Positions 1 to 15,100 of a stretch of 64,000 nucleotides of DNA are shown here, piece after piece. Both the position numbers and the translations under genes were made by a program. The notes beneath the pieces were generated by a model. That model was given only the letters and a program-made list of their open reading frames with translations. It was not told the origin of the DNA and did not search any database. The stretch comes from Pomacea canaliculata. Its lineage: Eukaryota > Mollusca > Gastropoda > Architaenioglossa > Ampullariidae. Position 1 is the stretch's first letter. Each line of letters begins with the position of its first letter. The DNA lies in NCBI RefSeq assembly GCF_003073045.1, contig NC_037595.1, positions 12,330,074 to 12,394,073 of the forward strand. Direction: 5' to 3'.

Positions 1-112
1 AAAAACTCTTAACGCCTTGTCATAATGTGAAAACAACAAAACAAGTATGCAAATATCTATTATATGGTTCAGTTTTTTTTTTTTAAAAACTGTGTACAAA
101 TTGCAGCCTCTG

Positions 113-3100
113 TTAGTCTTCAGAACCAAAACCATACACCACATCTTCATCAAACCAAGACAGTCGTTCCTTGCCAGGTTCTTTCTGCTTTATGCTGATT
201 CTCTCCTTGGGTGAAGATCGAAAGAATTTTGATGTCCTCATGTTGGTTTTCCGCCTGTTAGGAGTCCTTGCCAGTTGCTTCAACTGTTAACAGTAAAGTC
301 AAAAATGCACACAGGCAGACTATCCTTCTATCCTTTTCTGACTTTTTTCTTTTTGCTCCTGGTTATTGATAAAAATATGGTTTCTTTTGTATGGAAAATT
401 TTTAGTCCTTAGCTACTAAAAAATATCAGTGGTGCTGAATTTTTTATTTTTTTAAAGTCAATTCTGCTTTTCTGGAATCAATGATCATTTGCATCTTTTG
501 TATTTATGTCCTGTGCTCCCAACAAAACTACACCTTTACCCCCAAAGGCTCACTAGGTTTGAGAAAGAACACTACAGCTGCCCCAGGATAGTTCTAAGAT
601 GCACAAGGAAAAGACTTCACTAAGACAAGCATTGAAATGATCTAGTAAGTATAGCTGATGTCTCCTTTATCCTTAAAGGGTCTTCTCGAACTGATGACAT
701 TTAAAAAGAAAAAGTGCCTTTTCTGTTTTAAACAGATAAGTGACTGACCTTGGGAGAAAGCTCTGGAGTGAGATTTCGTGCACTGCGAGGATGAGCAGTG
801 CTGATTTTGCATAAAGATTTGGAGGACTTAGCTGCGTTTGCAAGGGAGGGATGTACTGGCATAAGCAGCCCTCTTCCAGCTGGTGAATGGGATAGACGCA
901 AGGGTGTCCTTTGGTTTCTCTGGGTGTGATTCATCACTGCTTCTGCCTGTTGGACATGTAGTTTAGATTTAGGTTGTCTGATGGTAAGCTCTGATGTGTC
1001 TAAAGGAAGACATTGGCATTCACTTGGATCAACTAAGAAGCATTTATGTAGCCCATATATAATGTAGTTCAAAATAGATGAAAGTTTGACAGACAAAATT
1101 TTGATGACTGACCTCAATTTCAAGTTCTGTGGAAGAGTCTGTGTCAACATCAAAGGTTTCAATATTTTCCACAGATGGTGAGATAAAAGCTACTTTTCTG
1201 CGTTTGCTGACAGAATCAATCTGACGCAGGATGCCATGCTGAGCATCATTTACTGTGCGGGCAGGAGTACAAGGTATTTCACCCATTCTTCTCTCATCCT
1301 AATGACATATATAATTCAAAGACGACATTTTAGATTTTTTCTAATGCTAGTACCTATCATCTGTGCATTGTCTTCAGTATGCAAAAATATTTCTTTGGGA
1401 AAAAATTTAACAAGTAACAGAAAAAAGCTGCAGACTTAACAAAGGATAAGATATCTTTCAAGCCAACGATCAATCATTCATCCCTTGACTGGCACCAGTC
1501 AATGAGAGTAGAACATGGATAGTCATGGCCTGTCACTTATACCCATATCGGGCAATGGTGAGCAGGTTCTGCACAGAATGACCAGTCTACTACTTCATGT
1601 CCATAAGCCAGTTTTTCCTTGGGTCACCATGGTGTTGATCATCCTCCAATGTATCATGATGGATAGTCTTTGTCTAAGTATTGTGCTGAGTCACATGGCC
1701 AAACTAGACCAGCTTGCCAGTGTTGAAACAATGCTTCACACAAAGTCATTGGTTTGATGCTCTCTGAGATCCAGAGCAGCCTCCTCAGTCACTTGTTCTC
1801 AAATGTCTTGATTCTTCTCTCTCTAGTCAAGCAGAGTCACATCTGTAAAATAGGACTGGTAGTAGGAGGGACATGTACAGTAAACTTGATAATGTGGCGA
1901 AACCAGCCATTGCCGCTGTTGCTCTCCCAATGTGGAGCTGCCAACTTTGGAGAGGGTGATTCCTAAGTACTTAAAACTATTTACTTTTTTGAGCCATACT
2001 CTGTTCATGCAGATATTTGCTTTGCCATTGCCAATTAACATGGCTTTACAGCTTTGGTGCTGATGTCCATTCCATTTATGATTAAACTGTGTGATGGTCA
2101 TAGAGGGTTTCACACATGATGTTTTTCAAAATGCTGAATAGCACTAGAGATAGGGGAGCACCCTTGATGGACATTTACTGTCATGTGTTAACAACAATAA
2201 AAAAGGCTCCCATTTGGTTATCCAGCAGTACTGTGCTCATTAAGCATTTATACAGAACTTGTGCTAGTAGTTCCTTAGTGGTGGTGCTAATACGATTCTG
2301 TATTACTTTCAGCATGGCTTTGTTTGTGTGGTATTTTAGGCTTATTGCTCTGTAGTTGTGGCACTGTTTACTGGGGTTTATTTTCTTTAGGAAGGGATAG
2401 TGACTGTGTCCATTCTTTGGGCAATTCTTTGCATTACCAGACTCATTAGCACAGGGCAGTACTGCTATTTCTTCCTTTAAGAAGGTCTTCAGGTTTGCTG
2501 GTTGTTTTGAAGGTTGTTAGCATCCATCTTCAGACAGACATTGTACAATTTTTGCAATATTAAGTCAATCAGTTGAGTTCTTTCTGTGAGATTGTTATCT
2601 TCCATGACTGAGGTGCTGTGTTGATCTGTCTTGGTGAGTATCTTTAGTATTTGGTAGGCCTTTCTGCTATCACCCATTCAATTCCCTTCTCTATGGTCCA
2701 ACAATGGCCCTCAGTCCAGTTTTCCTTGGCTGCCTTCATCCCTTTCCTGATGGCACTATTCACTTTTTTGTATCTGGAAGCTGCTTTGGGTTTGCTTTTT
2801 CTCTTTTCAAGGTCCTTCTTTCATCACACAGATTGTTCCTTATTTAGTGTTGTTCTTTTTCCTGTTGTCCTAGCTTTTCCTGAGCTGTTGACAGGAGCAC
2901 CTTTTGATGTTTCCAGTGAGGGTGTCTATAGAGTATATTTGTTGAGGAAAAAACATTTGCACAACACAGACTGTACTTCTCTTAGAATTCTTTTGCTTGA
3001 TTTTTAAACAAACACATATAACTTGGCCTTCAGCTTTCCCCATTAAAAAAAATTCTTCTGAAGTTTGATTTCTATTTTTCTTTGCACTTCTTAGTGAACC

Positions 3101-6100
3101 ACTTATGGACAGGCAGTTTTGACTGAACAATTACATTATTTTTAATCAAAGGAGTTCCATAGAAACTAAAATAAGGAAGTTTTCTAAGATAGGATGCACT
3201 TTGATATTTAAAACAAGTGGATAAAAACAGCTGTATGGTTTACATACAACATCCATGGCACTTGTACTGTGAAGAGCAGGAGTCAAGGACATACTATTCT
3301 GCTTCATTTCCTGTACGATTTGTTCCTGTACATATGAAATAATGCAGGAAGAAATAATCACCTCATGTACAACGAATTGTAAAAGTCTGCTTAGTGTAAA
3401 TCTGAAGGGGTTATAAATGCTGTAAATCGAATTGTGTGTTGAGTAATTTATGTCATTGACAGCTTCACAAACAGTGTTGGCATTTTCAATGTAACATCCT
3501 CATCCTCATCAATCATCATCATCATCATCCATCATCCATCATCATCCATCAATCATCAATCATCATCATCATCATCATCATCACAAAGCATTATGCAACC
3601 ATAATAACACTTAAAGTTTATAAATAGCCGGTAGCACTTCAAAAATCAAACCTGTTGTGTCAGCTGAGATTTCAGTGTCTCGACCTCTGTCTCCTTTTCC
3701 TTCATGTGTTTTTGTGCTTGTTCCTGTCATGTAAAAGATGTTATTTTCCAAGCTACTTTTCTTGCAGAAAGATCTCAGATAAGCTGTTATGATTTGTTAC
3801 AGGTATTTGTCTCTCTTATCACCTTAACTGCACTCTATCCCACTCAAGTCCGAAATCTTCCATTAAGCATTACCTATGTAGAGTTTCATTATCTTGTGTT
3901 ATAGTTTCTCTTAGAATAGTGGCTAATGAAAAGATTTAGGAAGTAAAAATTGATATGAATATATCTTTCAAAAATATGTATGTGGGGAAAGGAAGAGGCA
4001 ATAATTTTAATTTAGAAAATTATGTTGCATACAAGTTCACAATTCAAGGTGGCCAATTTTCTTTTCATCTCCTCAGTTTCCTTGTGGCCTCCGGAACCAT
4101 GAGGATTATTCTGCAAACAAACAAAAAAATGCAGTGATAAACACTTCTGCATTAGAAATCACTGATCAACCTTATAATTATCCTAAACATGATCATGGCC
4201 ATCACCCTCATTACTGTAATCCCCACCATCAAGTTGGTAATCAAATGAGGTTTTCATAGTTTTCTCACAAGAAACTGTGCTAGTCTCTAGCTGGTATGTA
4301 ACACATGATCATGCTATGGTCATTTTAGTAAAGAGTCATGCTATTCAGAGAGTAACTGAATACAGCATGCTATAAGTTTTGCCTGGCACATGTTGCTGCA
4401 TTATAAGATATGACTTCATTTATCACAGAAGGCGATTATTAGGCAGTTCGATAATGAAAGGGGGGTTAGAACAACAGAGCACATCAACAATATCATCACA
4501 CATTTTTGTCCCACCACACATACCCCCCACACAATTTAGACCTGCATACGATCACAATTCACACACGACAGTGTTCAGAAGTCACACAGTCAAAATAACA
4601 AAGGAAAACCTCAATCTGTTGGTCCTGAATCGAATCCTCTAATAACTTATCACACATAATCATATAAATTTTATCATAACCTTTTTACCTGTTTTTGAGT
4701 GACCAGTACATTATTCTTTTGACGAAGTTCCTCAATCTCTTTGTCTTTCTGAGCTAGGAACTTGTGATGGTCCTGCGTGTACTTCTCCAATGTGGCAGTC
4801 ATCTCAATGATCTGTCTGTCACATTGGAGCACAGCCTCAGCCTTCTCTTTCTGAGCCTTTGCTGTCTGTGACTTTAACTCCTCAATCTGAAATATCATCA
4901 GCTTTTCCACCATAGAGGGATATCTTTGTTATGCAGTGAATATTGTTTGTAAACACACAAGTAAACACACAATTGCTTTATTTGCACTCAATCTCCCATC
5001 CAATTGGACTGATACTGAATAGAAAGTGCACCGCAGACATTTTATTCACAATACATTCTGTAACAAGAAGACTTCAATTTGCAGTGAGCTATTTGTTATT
5101 GTGACTTATTTTTTAAAGTAAATGCTAAGTGTATTAAGACGTGTAAGAGCACACACACACACATTCATGTATGGACAAGAAGTCACCTGTTGTGCCTGTT
5201 TGTGAAGAGCATGTTTTTCCTGCTCCAACTGCTCCTGTAGCTTGACCAGGATGTTTTCACTCTCCTCCTTAGCCTGCTCATTACACACAAGCTCTTGCTT
5301 CAGGTATTCCACTTCTCTTTTTCTGTCCCCCTCAGCCTTCTCCTGTTTGGTTAGACGACCTTGCAGAGACTTCATCTGCATGCATCACAGATGCAGGGAA
5401 AAAAAAGGATCTTTTCACTTTGTATTCTTGCGTAGAATTATGGGGATTTCTGAACTAAAATAGAAACCAATTTCTGAAGAACAGCGAGTAAACATCTCAC
5501 AAAATACATGACAGAATTAGGAGTATCAGTCTTAATCAGTTTTAATATTTGTCATGAAAACTGGATTTGATTACCTCTCTCTCCACATCTTTGACATGCT
5601 TATTTTGTTCCTTCAGTTCTGCACGTAGATCTTTTACCTGCTTCTGCAGCTGCTTATTCTTTTCAATGTGATTCTGCATCTCAGTGGCCTGTGCTCGATC
5701 CTGATAGCAATCATTGTCTTACTTTATTGTTAGTTTTGTTCAGACGTATCCCCTTCCACTGTGCTGGACCATTTAGTTAGACAACTTAAAAGATTATAAA
5801 AACAGAGATATATATCATATGTATCATATTACAGATATAAGCATATAAAATACAATCCTGTGTTATCAGAAATAATCCGGAGCCCTGCAGCTCAATGAAT
5901 GTGCTTAAGAGCAATTTTTACTTCCTCCTTTAACAGGACAGGACATTGTAAATTAAAAAAATAAATGACTAATTTGACTTACTGTGTGCATGGGAATAAT
6001 TTGCACCATACGAAACACACCATGCAACATTTTAAACCTACTTTTAGAACCGTATTTATATGCAGAAACCATCAACCAGTGTTTACACTTGCATGATTGT

Positions 6101-9100
6101 GCAAAAAGCTCTATCATGTCATGGATACCACACATTTGAGACACTGAATTATTTCCACTCATAAAACATTTGGAAAAGATTTCAAGAGACTTTTGGTGTC
6201 TACACCTGAAATTACTTTAGGATTCAGAATCGCTAGACTTTATAACATACACTTCCTTGAAAAAGGAGGGTAACGGACAAGACACATCTTGGTCACAGAC
6301 TTTATTAGCTATTCAGCAAGATAAGCTGTGGTAAGGGTCACAGGAACTGCCTTCCTGCTTACTCTCTTCTCTGTCTCCTTCAGTAGCAGGTCATTCTGCA
6401 GGGCAATGTCAGCATGTCTTCCTTCTGCCAACTCACTCTCATTCCTGTAAATTCACAAATGCATAGTCCTGGACAGTTTTCCAATGTTTTGTTGAAGACA
6501 AAAGTAAATAAAAACCTGAGGGTTGACAGAAAAAGTGCATAATTTTTTGCTGGAATATTTTGTGTATATATATATATGGACTAAAAAAACATTCAAGAGA
6601 AATGATGTGAAAGATCCATTTCTGTTGAAATAATTTTAGTTTTTGTTGTTAGTGTTTTTAGTTTTATGTCAAGGCAGCAAGAAGATTATTCCATGGTGGC
6701 AGATGCTTTTATTTACTGTAGCACCCTAAACCTGGCACTTTTTGTTAATCCATTACCATCATAACAGCACTGACTATGGAAGCAAGAAATAAAATTTAAC
6801 TAAAATTACCTCCATGCCTCAGCTTTCTTTTCCAAATCCATGATTTGTATTTTGGCAGCATCTCGTTCTTCTATAATGTTCTAAAGAAAGTTCATCATAG
6901 CATGTTTCAATGAATTGTGTAATTTTCTGCTTCACACTGAGACTGTTAGATGTTTTCTTTAATATTAATTTTTCATAATTTGGTTCTGAGTAAAATGGAC
7001 AATGCTGCAGCATATACTATAATGCAAAACATTACACAAACACTCTGCAGTCACAATAATAAATAACTAAATGTTCCTTTCTTGATACTCCGCTTCCATG
7101 AAAGACTTGCCTAGTGCCCTATGCATGCTGTGGGTGAGGACTATTAGTCTTAAGCAAAATTTTCAGTTCACTCAAAATATCTTTTGTATGATGCCAAAGG
7201 TACAAACTACTTTTTTTTATTTCTTAATGGTTGCCACAATACCAATACTACTAACATAACAGTTGAATGATAAACTGAACTTCTACTTGTTTTGAACTGA
7301 ATCACACACCTTTAATTCCATTTGAAGGTTGACAAGTCCACTTTCAGCATTAGCCAACAGATTCTCTTTGCTTGATAATTTGTCTTCATTTTCTTTTAGC
7401 TGTGTTTTGAGCTGTTCCATTTGCAACCTTAAATGTGAAGAACAAAGTTTAGAGTAGACTTTTAAACACTGTTGTAAAATAACCAGTGTACATGTGTGGA
7501 TATGAGTGATGTGCACACCTGAGACTGTTGCACATGCCTACAGTTCAAGTTGGGAGAGAGCAGACTTAGCTGGGTAATAACTGCTTTTTTCTTTTCCTTT
7601 CTGGTTTACCGATGAAAAAAAACAACTTTAATCTTTAGCACAATAATCACACAATGAACTTTGCCACATGAATAGATGTCACCAAAGCTTCAATAGACTC
7701 AGAACGAAAAAAGTAAAGAAAACTTTAAAGAAATCCTTAGAGTTTTCCTTTTTATATATCTTCCTCTCATCATTTACCCCAGGCACTCTTGGCACATGTA
7801 TGACTTTAATCGAGCTGGTATGATTGACTGCAACACGACTGCCTGTGGATTTAATATATATAATCGAGCTGCAACTGAATTGCCCTCTAAATGAATGATG
7901 TCTTTCAGGAATGAATGAATGAATGACCCTTGAATAATTTTCATGAAGAATTCTCAGCACATTATGTAGGAAATGAGGGAAGAAAAAAAGATCTCACAAA
8001 AGAAGGGAGAAATAGAGAAGCAGTGAAAGTAAGGAGAAAGAATGGAAAGAGAAAGGATGGAAGAGGGTTCAAGAAAGAGAATCAGATGAGGAGTTACACA
8101 TTTAAAAATAAGAGCGCATTTTGCTCTCTGTGCATACAACCATACCCTTTCTGATGGAGCTGTGTTGTCAGTTCTTCAACAGAAAGCTGTAGTTCTTGTA
8201 TACGTTTCTTTTCGTCAGCACAAGACGCGTTCACAGTCTCTAGTTTCATCTGTTAACAAACTAGAAATTCAGACTGTGCACCTAAAAGTAAACAACAATT
8301 ATCATTTCATTTCCACCAATGTTAAGCTAGTGACACCCCTGCCCCCTCCCCTCCAACACAAAAAATGAAAACCCACCAAACATTCTCCCCCTCCCCTACC
8401 ACCCTTATTTCTTAAAAAAAAAGAAGGTAGCAGATTTAAAAAATATATGTATCAATAAAATGCATTTACACATAGTATTCTGAGAATAAAATGCTGCATA
8501 AATTTTAAAGCACCCAGAATTTCGAAACCTAACAACCAAGTAAAAAAAAAGTAAAAACATAACGACAAAGTAAAAAAAGCAGAAGCATATTTTTGCTAAA
8601 AAAAAAAAACCCTAATAAACCAACAATGAACTATCATATTTATTAATGGAGGTGCTTCCTAGACCATGGTTACGAAAGCATATGCTAGTATTAAAATCAC
8701 TGTGCAAGGAAGTTTTATGAAGGCTAGTCAATTTTTTGGTCTATTTCTATAGCTAGATCCAAGGATCTATAACTGCAGACATCACTTAAGGAATCATGTT
8801 TTCTGTAGCTATCATTCTTGGCATTGTTTAGTTGGTTGTTTCCTAGAGGTAATATAGAAATTTTTAGATCTAGTCACTGCCTTCCCAAAATGGTGACCCA
8901 GAGATCAGAGGTTTAATGTTTATCTTCAGCGCAAAAAGATACTCAAACTTTTATATGCAACTCTTATCTGTGTGCTTAGATTCCTTATGGATCATCCCAC
9001 ATGTATTGTTGGCACAAACTGGATTTCTGGCAAAATTTGTGGTGATACGACTCTGGTGTCTGTCTGCTATTAACTGACATTACCAAACAGATTTTAAATA

Positions 9101-12100
9101 TATACATATACCTTTTGAGCAGCAATGTCATTCTTCAGTTTTTTGGTTTCTTCACCAAGTGTTTTATTTTCTTTTTCTAAGGATGCACATTTTAGTTTGG
9201 CTTCATCAACTTCACCCTGAAAATAATGTTTGCAATTGCAAAGCTTTGAAAATAGTACTATATACCCAGAGTATGAAATATTCATAATACCTTTTATAAG
9301 ATAACAGCATGCAAATGTGGCCATCACCTTCCAGAACCTACAAGTGTGTGCACAAAAAAATACACTCATTTCCTTTTTTTCCATCTTTCTCATTTCCATT
9401 TAGTTTTTTCTCCTTACTCACACCTCACTCTTCATGCAGTGGAGATTTATTCTACTACAGACCAGTTCTATGCAGTAAAAAAAAAAGTAGTTATTTTTGG
9501 TTTAGTCTCTGATTTTGTCAAGTACCTATCATAATAGCTATGTAGGACAGGAAGACAGGAATCTGACCATAAAAAGCAGACCATGGAAATGCATTTTTAC
9601 TTGTTACCAGCTTACTTTAGCTTTGGCAGCTTCCAGACGCTCCTGCTCAATGTGTAACTGCAAACTTTCCACTTCTACCTCCAAAGAACTAATCTCAGCC
9701 TTATTTTTGTACTTTTCACTTTGGAGATCAGTCTGAAATAAATATTCAGTGAAGTATATGCTATATTGTGGAAAATATTTTGAATGCAGGAAAAAAAAAA
9801 TGCTGGGTGGTAAACTTTTGGGAGTTTTTTTTTTTTTTTTTTGCATCATGCATAGCTTACCAGCTCAGTCTTGAGTTTCTCCAAACAGAGTTCCATTTCC
9901 TTCTTTTCCAGCAGCAAAACATCTGCATCAAAAGTGGGGTAAAAAACAGAAGCAATTTGCCACTTTTCCCCCCTTTCTTGCATGCACACAAAAACACTTT
10001 TATTCGAAGTAAGACATCCATAGGAAGATTGTTTTTATTGCTGAAAAGTCTGAATCAAAATTTTTAAAATATGTATGTCTACATGCTTTTGATATAAATG
10101 ACTACATAGTAAAGTGCTTTTGCACTTCCATACTCTTGAACCGAAATAGTTGGAAAAATTCTTTTTGTGATGTTGGGAGAATCATTTTAACATTTTAAAA
10201 AATATTTTAAATACTGCAGGAATGGTAAAAGCAGAATTCTTACCCCGTGAACCTTTAATACTCTCTGCAAAGGACATACTCTCTGCCAGCTGTGCCCTAG
10301 CTTCTCTAAGCCTGAAAAGACAAATATGTCAGTATGCTTGCTTCCTAAACTGCTGAGAAGAAGGCAGGACAGTAAAGTCTTATAAAACATCAAATGTAAC
10401 CAGTCAGTCATTTTTCAAACAATTAGCAGAATCTGGCAAGCACGTTTAATGACCTCTGTAATATATTACTGTAACACCTGAGCAGCACTGCAGAAGCAAG
10501 AGTACTTGGTCCTTGCAGTTAAAATTTATTGGGATGAAGGAGAGAGACACCTTCTTTCATCCATTATCCCTTAGTTATAGTTATCTTTGATCTTGTCATT
10601 CACCTCTTCTGCTCCTCTACCAGCTCATACTTCAGTAGTTCAATCTCCTTCTGCATTGAGTCCTGGCGCTGATTGAAGATGGCCACAGAGTTATTGAGAG
10701 CTTCCTGCACTGAGTCTTCCTGCCTCTTGGACTGCCCTAATTTTTCCCTTTCTTCATCTAACTCAGATGCCAGTCTGTCTCGTTCAGCCTAAATACAAAG
10801 CCACTGAAACAATTTTATTTGTTTTTCTTTTCTTATGTACTTATTCTGAATAAGTGCTTTAGAAATGCATGCCTAATGAAGGAATGATGATAAAGATGGC
10901 AGAAGTGTCTGTGTCTGTTTTAGAAAATGAGATGGAAGCACAGAAGGTGCACACATATATAGATACACACATGCAGATGTGTAAATAGTCTCCAACATAA
11001 CTTTTATGTTTAAAAGTCTATCTGGTTCTAATACGGTTTTTTGAGAAGGCAGATATCAAACACCTCACTGCTTGCGATCTGAATATTCCTACACATTAAA
11101 AGTCATTGGTAGGGAGGAAAGTAAGGTGTACATGAAGCAAAACCTAAGACGGCATATGGCATACAACAGAAAAACAGCCGTTTGGATATTTCTACTTTTC
11201 TTGGATGTATGGGATTGAAAACTAACCTGAATGCTTTGTAATTCAGCAGTAAGCTGCTCCAATTTTTCTTGTTTGGATGATATGTCTTGGGACAGCTGGC
11301 ATACTTGCTGTTGTGTTTCCTCTGTCAGAAAGTGACGGCTATCATTACAAGCTAGATGTGTGTGTATGAAATCCATTTTAGTTCAACAGAAATATCATTT
11401 GTCCATTTTATCACTTCCCAAAATATATGTGCAGATTTTTTTCGGTCAGAGTGCGTGTTAAAATTATGTAGCTGTATAATTATTTGACTCAATATACGGT
11501 GTTTATATAGAGATACATTGCATGTTTGTGATAGAAGCAGAAACATAAATTATGATAAGAATTTAGGTCAGCTATGACTAAACATTCCATCAATGTAAAT
11601 GCTATGAAATCTCAATAGAGGAAAGTATCCATGGCTTTGAAAGGAGACAGTTTTTTTTCTGTGAGAGCACTTTAGGACAATGCTTGATTTCTTTTCAATG
11701 AAAAAACATTTTATTGCAGCAATGAATTCCTTATAAAGCAAATTTCCTTTGTTGTCTAAGGATGAGGACAAACTGAAATGAAGTGATAGGCAAGAGTATT
11801 ATATATGTATTATTTTCTCTTATGTACTTGTTAAAAGAAAATACTTGGTAAGATCATACCCAATAGCTTTTTAGTTGCTTCTGTCATGTCAGTCTTCTCC
11901 TGTAATGCAATCCTTGTTTCTTCAAGAACTAAGGATTTCTCTTGTATTTCATTCTTCAATGAATGAACCTAAATACAAACAATTCTATCAATCTTGGTTC
12001 AGGTACACTTTGGATTAGTTGCTACCAACAAAACTAAACAAAATTCACCGCTGAGAAACTGAGACTGCTCCAGAAACAAAATCTTATACAGCTTTTTAAG

Positions 12101-15100
12101 ACTTGATAAATAATTCTGACAAAACATTTTCCATGAACAGTAAAACTCACTTCAGACAATGTCTGTGAAAGTTTGCAGTTCATTTTTTCCTCCAAAGTAT
12201 CTCTCTGTACTCGTTCTTCTTGAACTAACGCACAAAAAAATGCAATGCACCAAAAATCATTATATCATTACCGCATCCCATACCTCCTTCCCTGTATTTG
12301 ATAGATGATCTTGTTCCTTCTGATGAACAAACCATATCATTATCTAATACCAAAAGCTTTAATATCATGTGATGTGTTACAGTAAATATTAAGAAGCATA
12401 CATTATCCAACACACAATTTCTGAGGTGACTACATGTCAGTGGCTGAACAACTCATACACTGCTTGAACTACTTTGTCTTCTTTGCTACAGACATTTACC
12501 GATTCACTTAAATCACATTATGTATTGACTAAAGAATTTTAAATTTTAACTCCAACGTCAATTTGTAAGATAGTAGGTCTCCATTAATGTATTTTCCTTA
12601 GGCGTTCAAAGGCCAAATATTCACTTTTTGGTCTAAAAGCACGTTTTTTTCATCGAAGTCACATCCTTCCTCTGGCATGGCCATCACCTAAAACAGTATG
12701 CATAGCAATGATTAGTAATCACAAAGTACAATTAGCAGTACCTTGCCTGAGGAGCTGCTCTCTTCCTTCATTTGCATCTAACTCCAATTTTTTGAATTTT
12801 TCACACATTTCCTGCACAGACAGTAAAGAGTTATTTAATTCATTTATATGTTCCTGATTTGCACCAAATTAGCTATTCTTTATGTAGCAGCTTTAGGTTT
12901 CGTTTGCACACAAATCTACTGAGCACAAAAGTCAGTAAAAGTTTAAGATAGAATGCTTAAAATATGTAGTTACCTCAAACTGACATGCATGCTCTTTTGC
13001 AAAATACTTAAGTTCAGTTCGCTCAGCTTCACCTGTAACAAGAACATATGCAGAACATATATATTCAAGAATCCTCTACCTTTTTTTCTCACTCAGAGTA
13101 CCAAAGTTGATGTGCATGCGTTTATGTGTGCATGTGCACGTTGTGAGTGTGCAAATGAAAAAAGTATTTTGCAATTTTAATGCCCATTCTCTTCTTGAGT
13201 TGAACACGCATTGTCATAAAAAAAAAAAAAAAAAAAAAAAAAAAGCAAAAACATGCATTTACTTGGTGGATGAGCAACAAACTCCAAACTGTACAGAGTT
13301 AAGAGAGCAGAAGACAGTGACTTTAGGGTTTATAATAAAGCATTTCTTTTGGTATTCTTGTCATTTGCTGTGAGCTTTTATAAGAACATTTTATTACGTA
13401 ATTTAAATGACACTATTTAAACTAAAACTTTATTTGTAACTATTTCATTTAGCTTTAGAGTTATAAAATTACATTGCTTAATATAGCAGTTACTCACACT
13501 TTGAAAGTTTCTCTTCCAATTTTTCCTCTTGATGTTTCAGAAGGTTTATCAGCTCATGTGTATATTGAATCCTATTAGGTAAAACCATCCAAAGAACAAA
13601 ACATCTAGCGTTTAGAATAGAGTTACCATTTATGGAAGTACGATGACACTAGTTGAATTTTACAAAAAATTGCAATCTTTTATGACCGCTTGAATTTCTT
13701 ATTTATGTTCCTCAAAATAGCAAGAGAAAGCACTTTAACATTTGTAATAGCAATATCCTAAACATCTGTATGAAGTTAAAAACAAATGCTTCCATCTGCT
13801 GTTTGCATAATAAGAACAAAAGACGTGCTCACCTTTGAAACACTTCCTCCTTGCTCACCATCTCATCTTGAAGCTTTGTGCTTAGGTTCTCATTTTCCAA
13901 CTTATGGAATTGTAATGAAGGGAAAAAAGCTAACTTTATCATGAAGAAAAATTCAAGACGTAGAAAAAAAAATGCAGTAAAAGTAAAACCAGAGTTCTTG
14001 AAAAATGCTAAAGCTTTTGCTTTCACATGTGAATGCTTAATAAAATTTCCCTTTAAAAGCAAAATAAAGATCCTGAAGACAATAATATTCTGTTACACTC
14101 ACTTTCACCAGTATTGTTTGTGAACATCCTGTTTGTATCAAATGTCCTATAAATATATTTTCTTGTTGCATGAAACTCACAGATAGGAAGGATTTTTGGT
14201 ATGTGAAACATTTTTATCAGATAATTTAAGAGAAATGTTAACATAATTCTGATAAATAAAATTTTACCTGTAACTCCAAGATGGACTTTCTGAGGACTCA
14301 ATAGTCAAGGTTGCCTCATTCAGTTTTTTATCCTGAAGGAACAAACTAATACTGAAATATACAAGGCAGGAAAAAAAAACCCCTAGGAATATGATAGTGA
14401 TAGACTTAGACTGCTTAGTGATGGTGTTAAATTTCAATGTAGCACCAGCATTTATTGATTTGACTGAACGCTTATAACACTAATGTCAGTTTTATTATGA
14501 AAAAATTTGTGGAACAAACCATTGTTGTAAAATAGTTTTAAAAAATTGAAGGACTTATCTTTTCTCTTCAAAATAATTCTCAACCTGCTAATTTATACAT
14601 TAGTTCTGATAGAAATTGTATGTTATATTATTCTGCTAATAGTGAAGAAACAACAAAAACATGAAGAGAATCTCCCCACTCTGTTATAAATTCTTTGTGC
14701 TTTAGGAAAGAGTGCATGTTACATGGCCAGTGAACATTTTTGTTTTTTTTTATGTCTGCTTAAATTATTCAGAATGCAAGTAAAATACTGCATATCACTA
14801 GGTAAACTCTTTATATCTGACTATAGCCAGACAGCAGCAGGTGGAACACATTCAACATCATGTTAGATCAAGCATTATCTAGGACTAAGAATGCTGGCAG
14901 TGAAGACAGCAGTCTGCCAACGGGTACAGATAATATTGTAATTATCAAAACTGGTTATACAGACTATTAAAAAGTTTATTTCCTTGCTTGGTTTCAAAAG
15001 AAAATCTAGGATGATACCTTTTGTTTCATGTCCATCTCTGTCTGTGTCTTCCATTTGCGAATCTTATCAGCCTCTTGGTGTAATTTGGCATGCAACGATG

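Noticed and set aside
3498..3583. Regular repeat considered as a CRISPR-like array
   Set aside because: It is a triplet microsatellite without spacers, in a eukaryotic intron.
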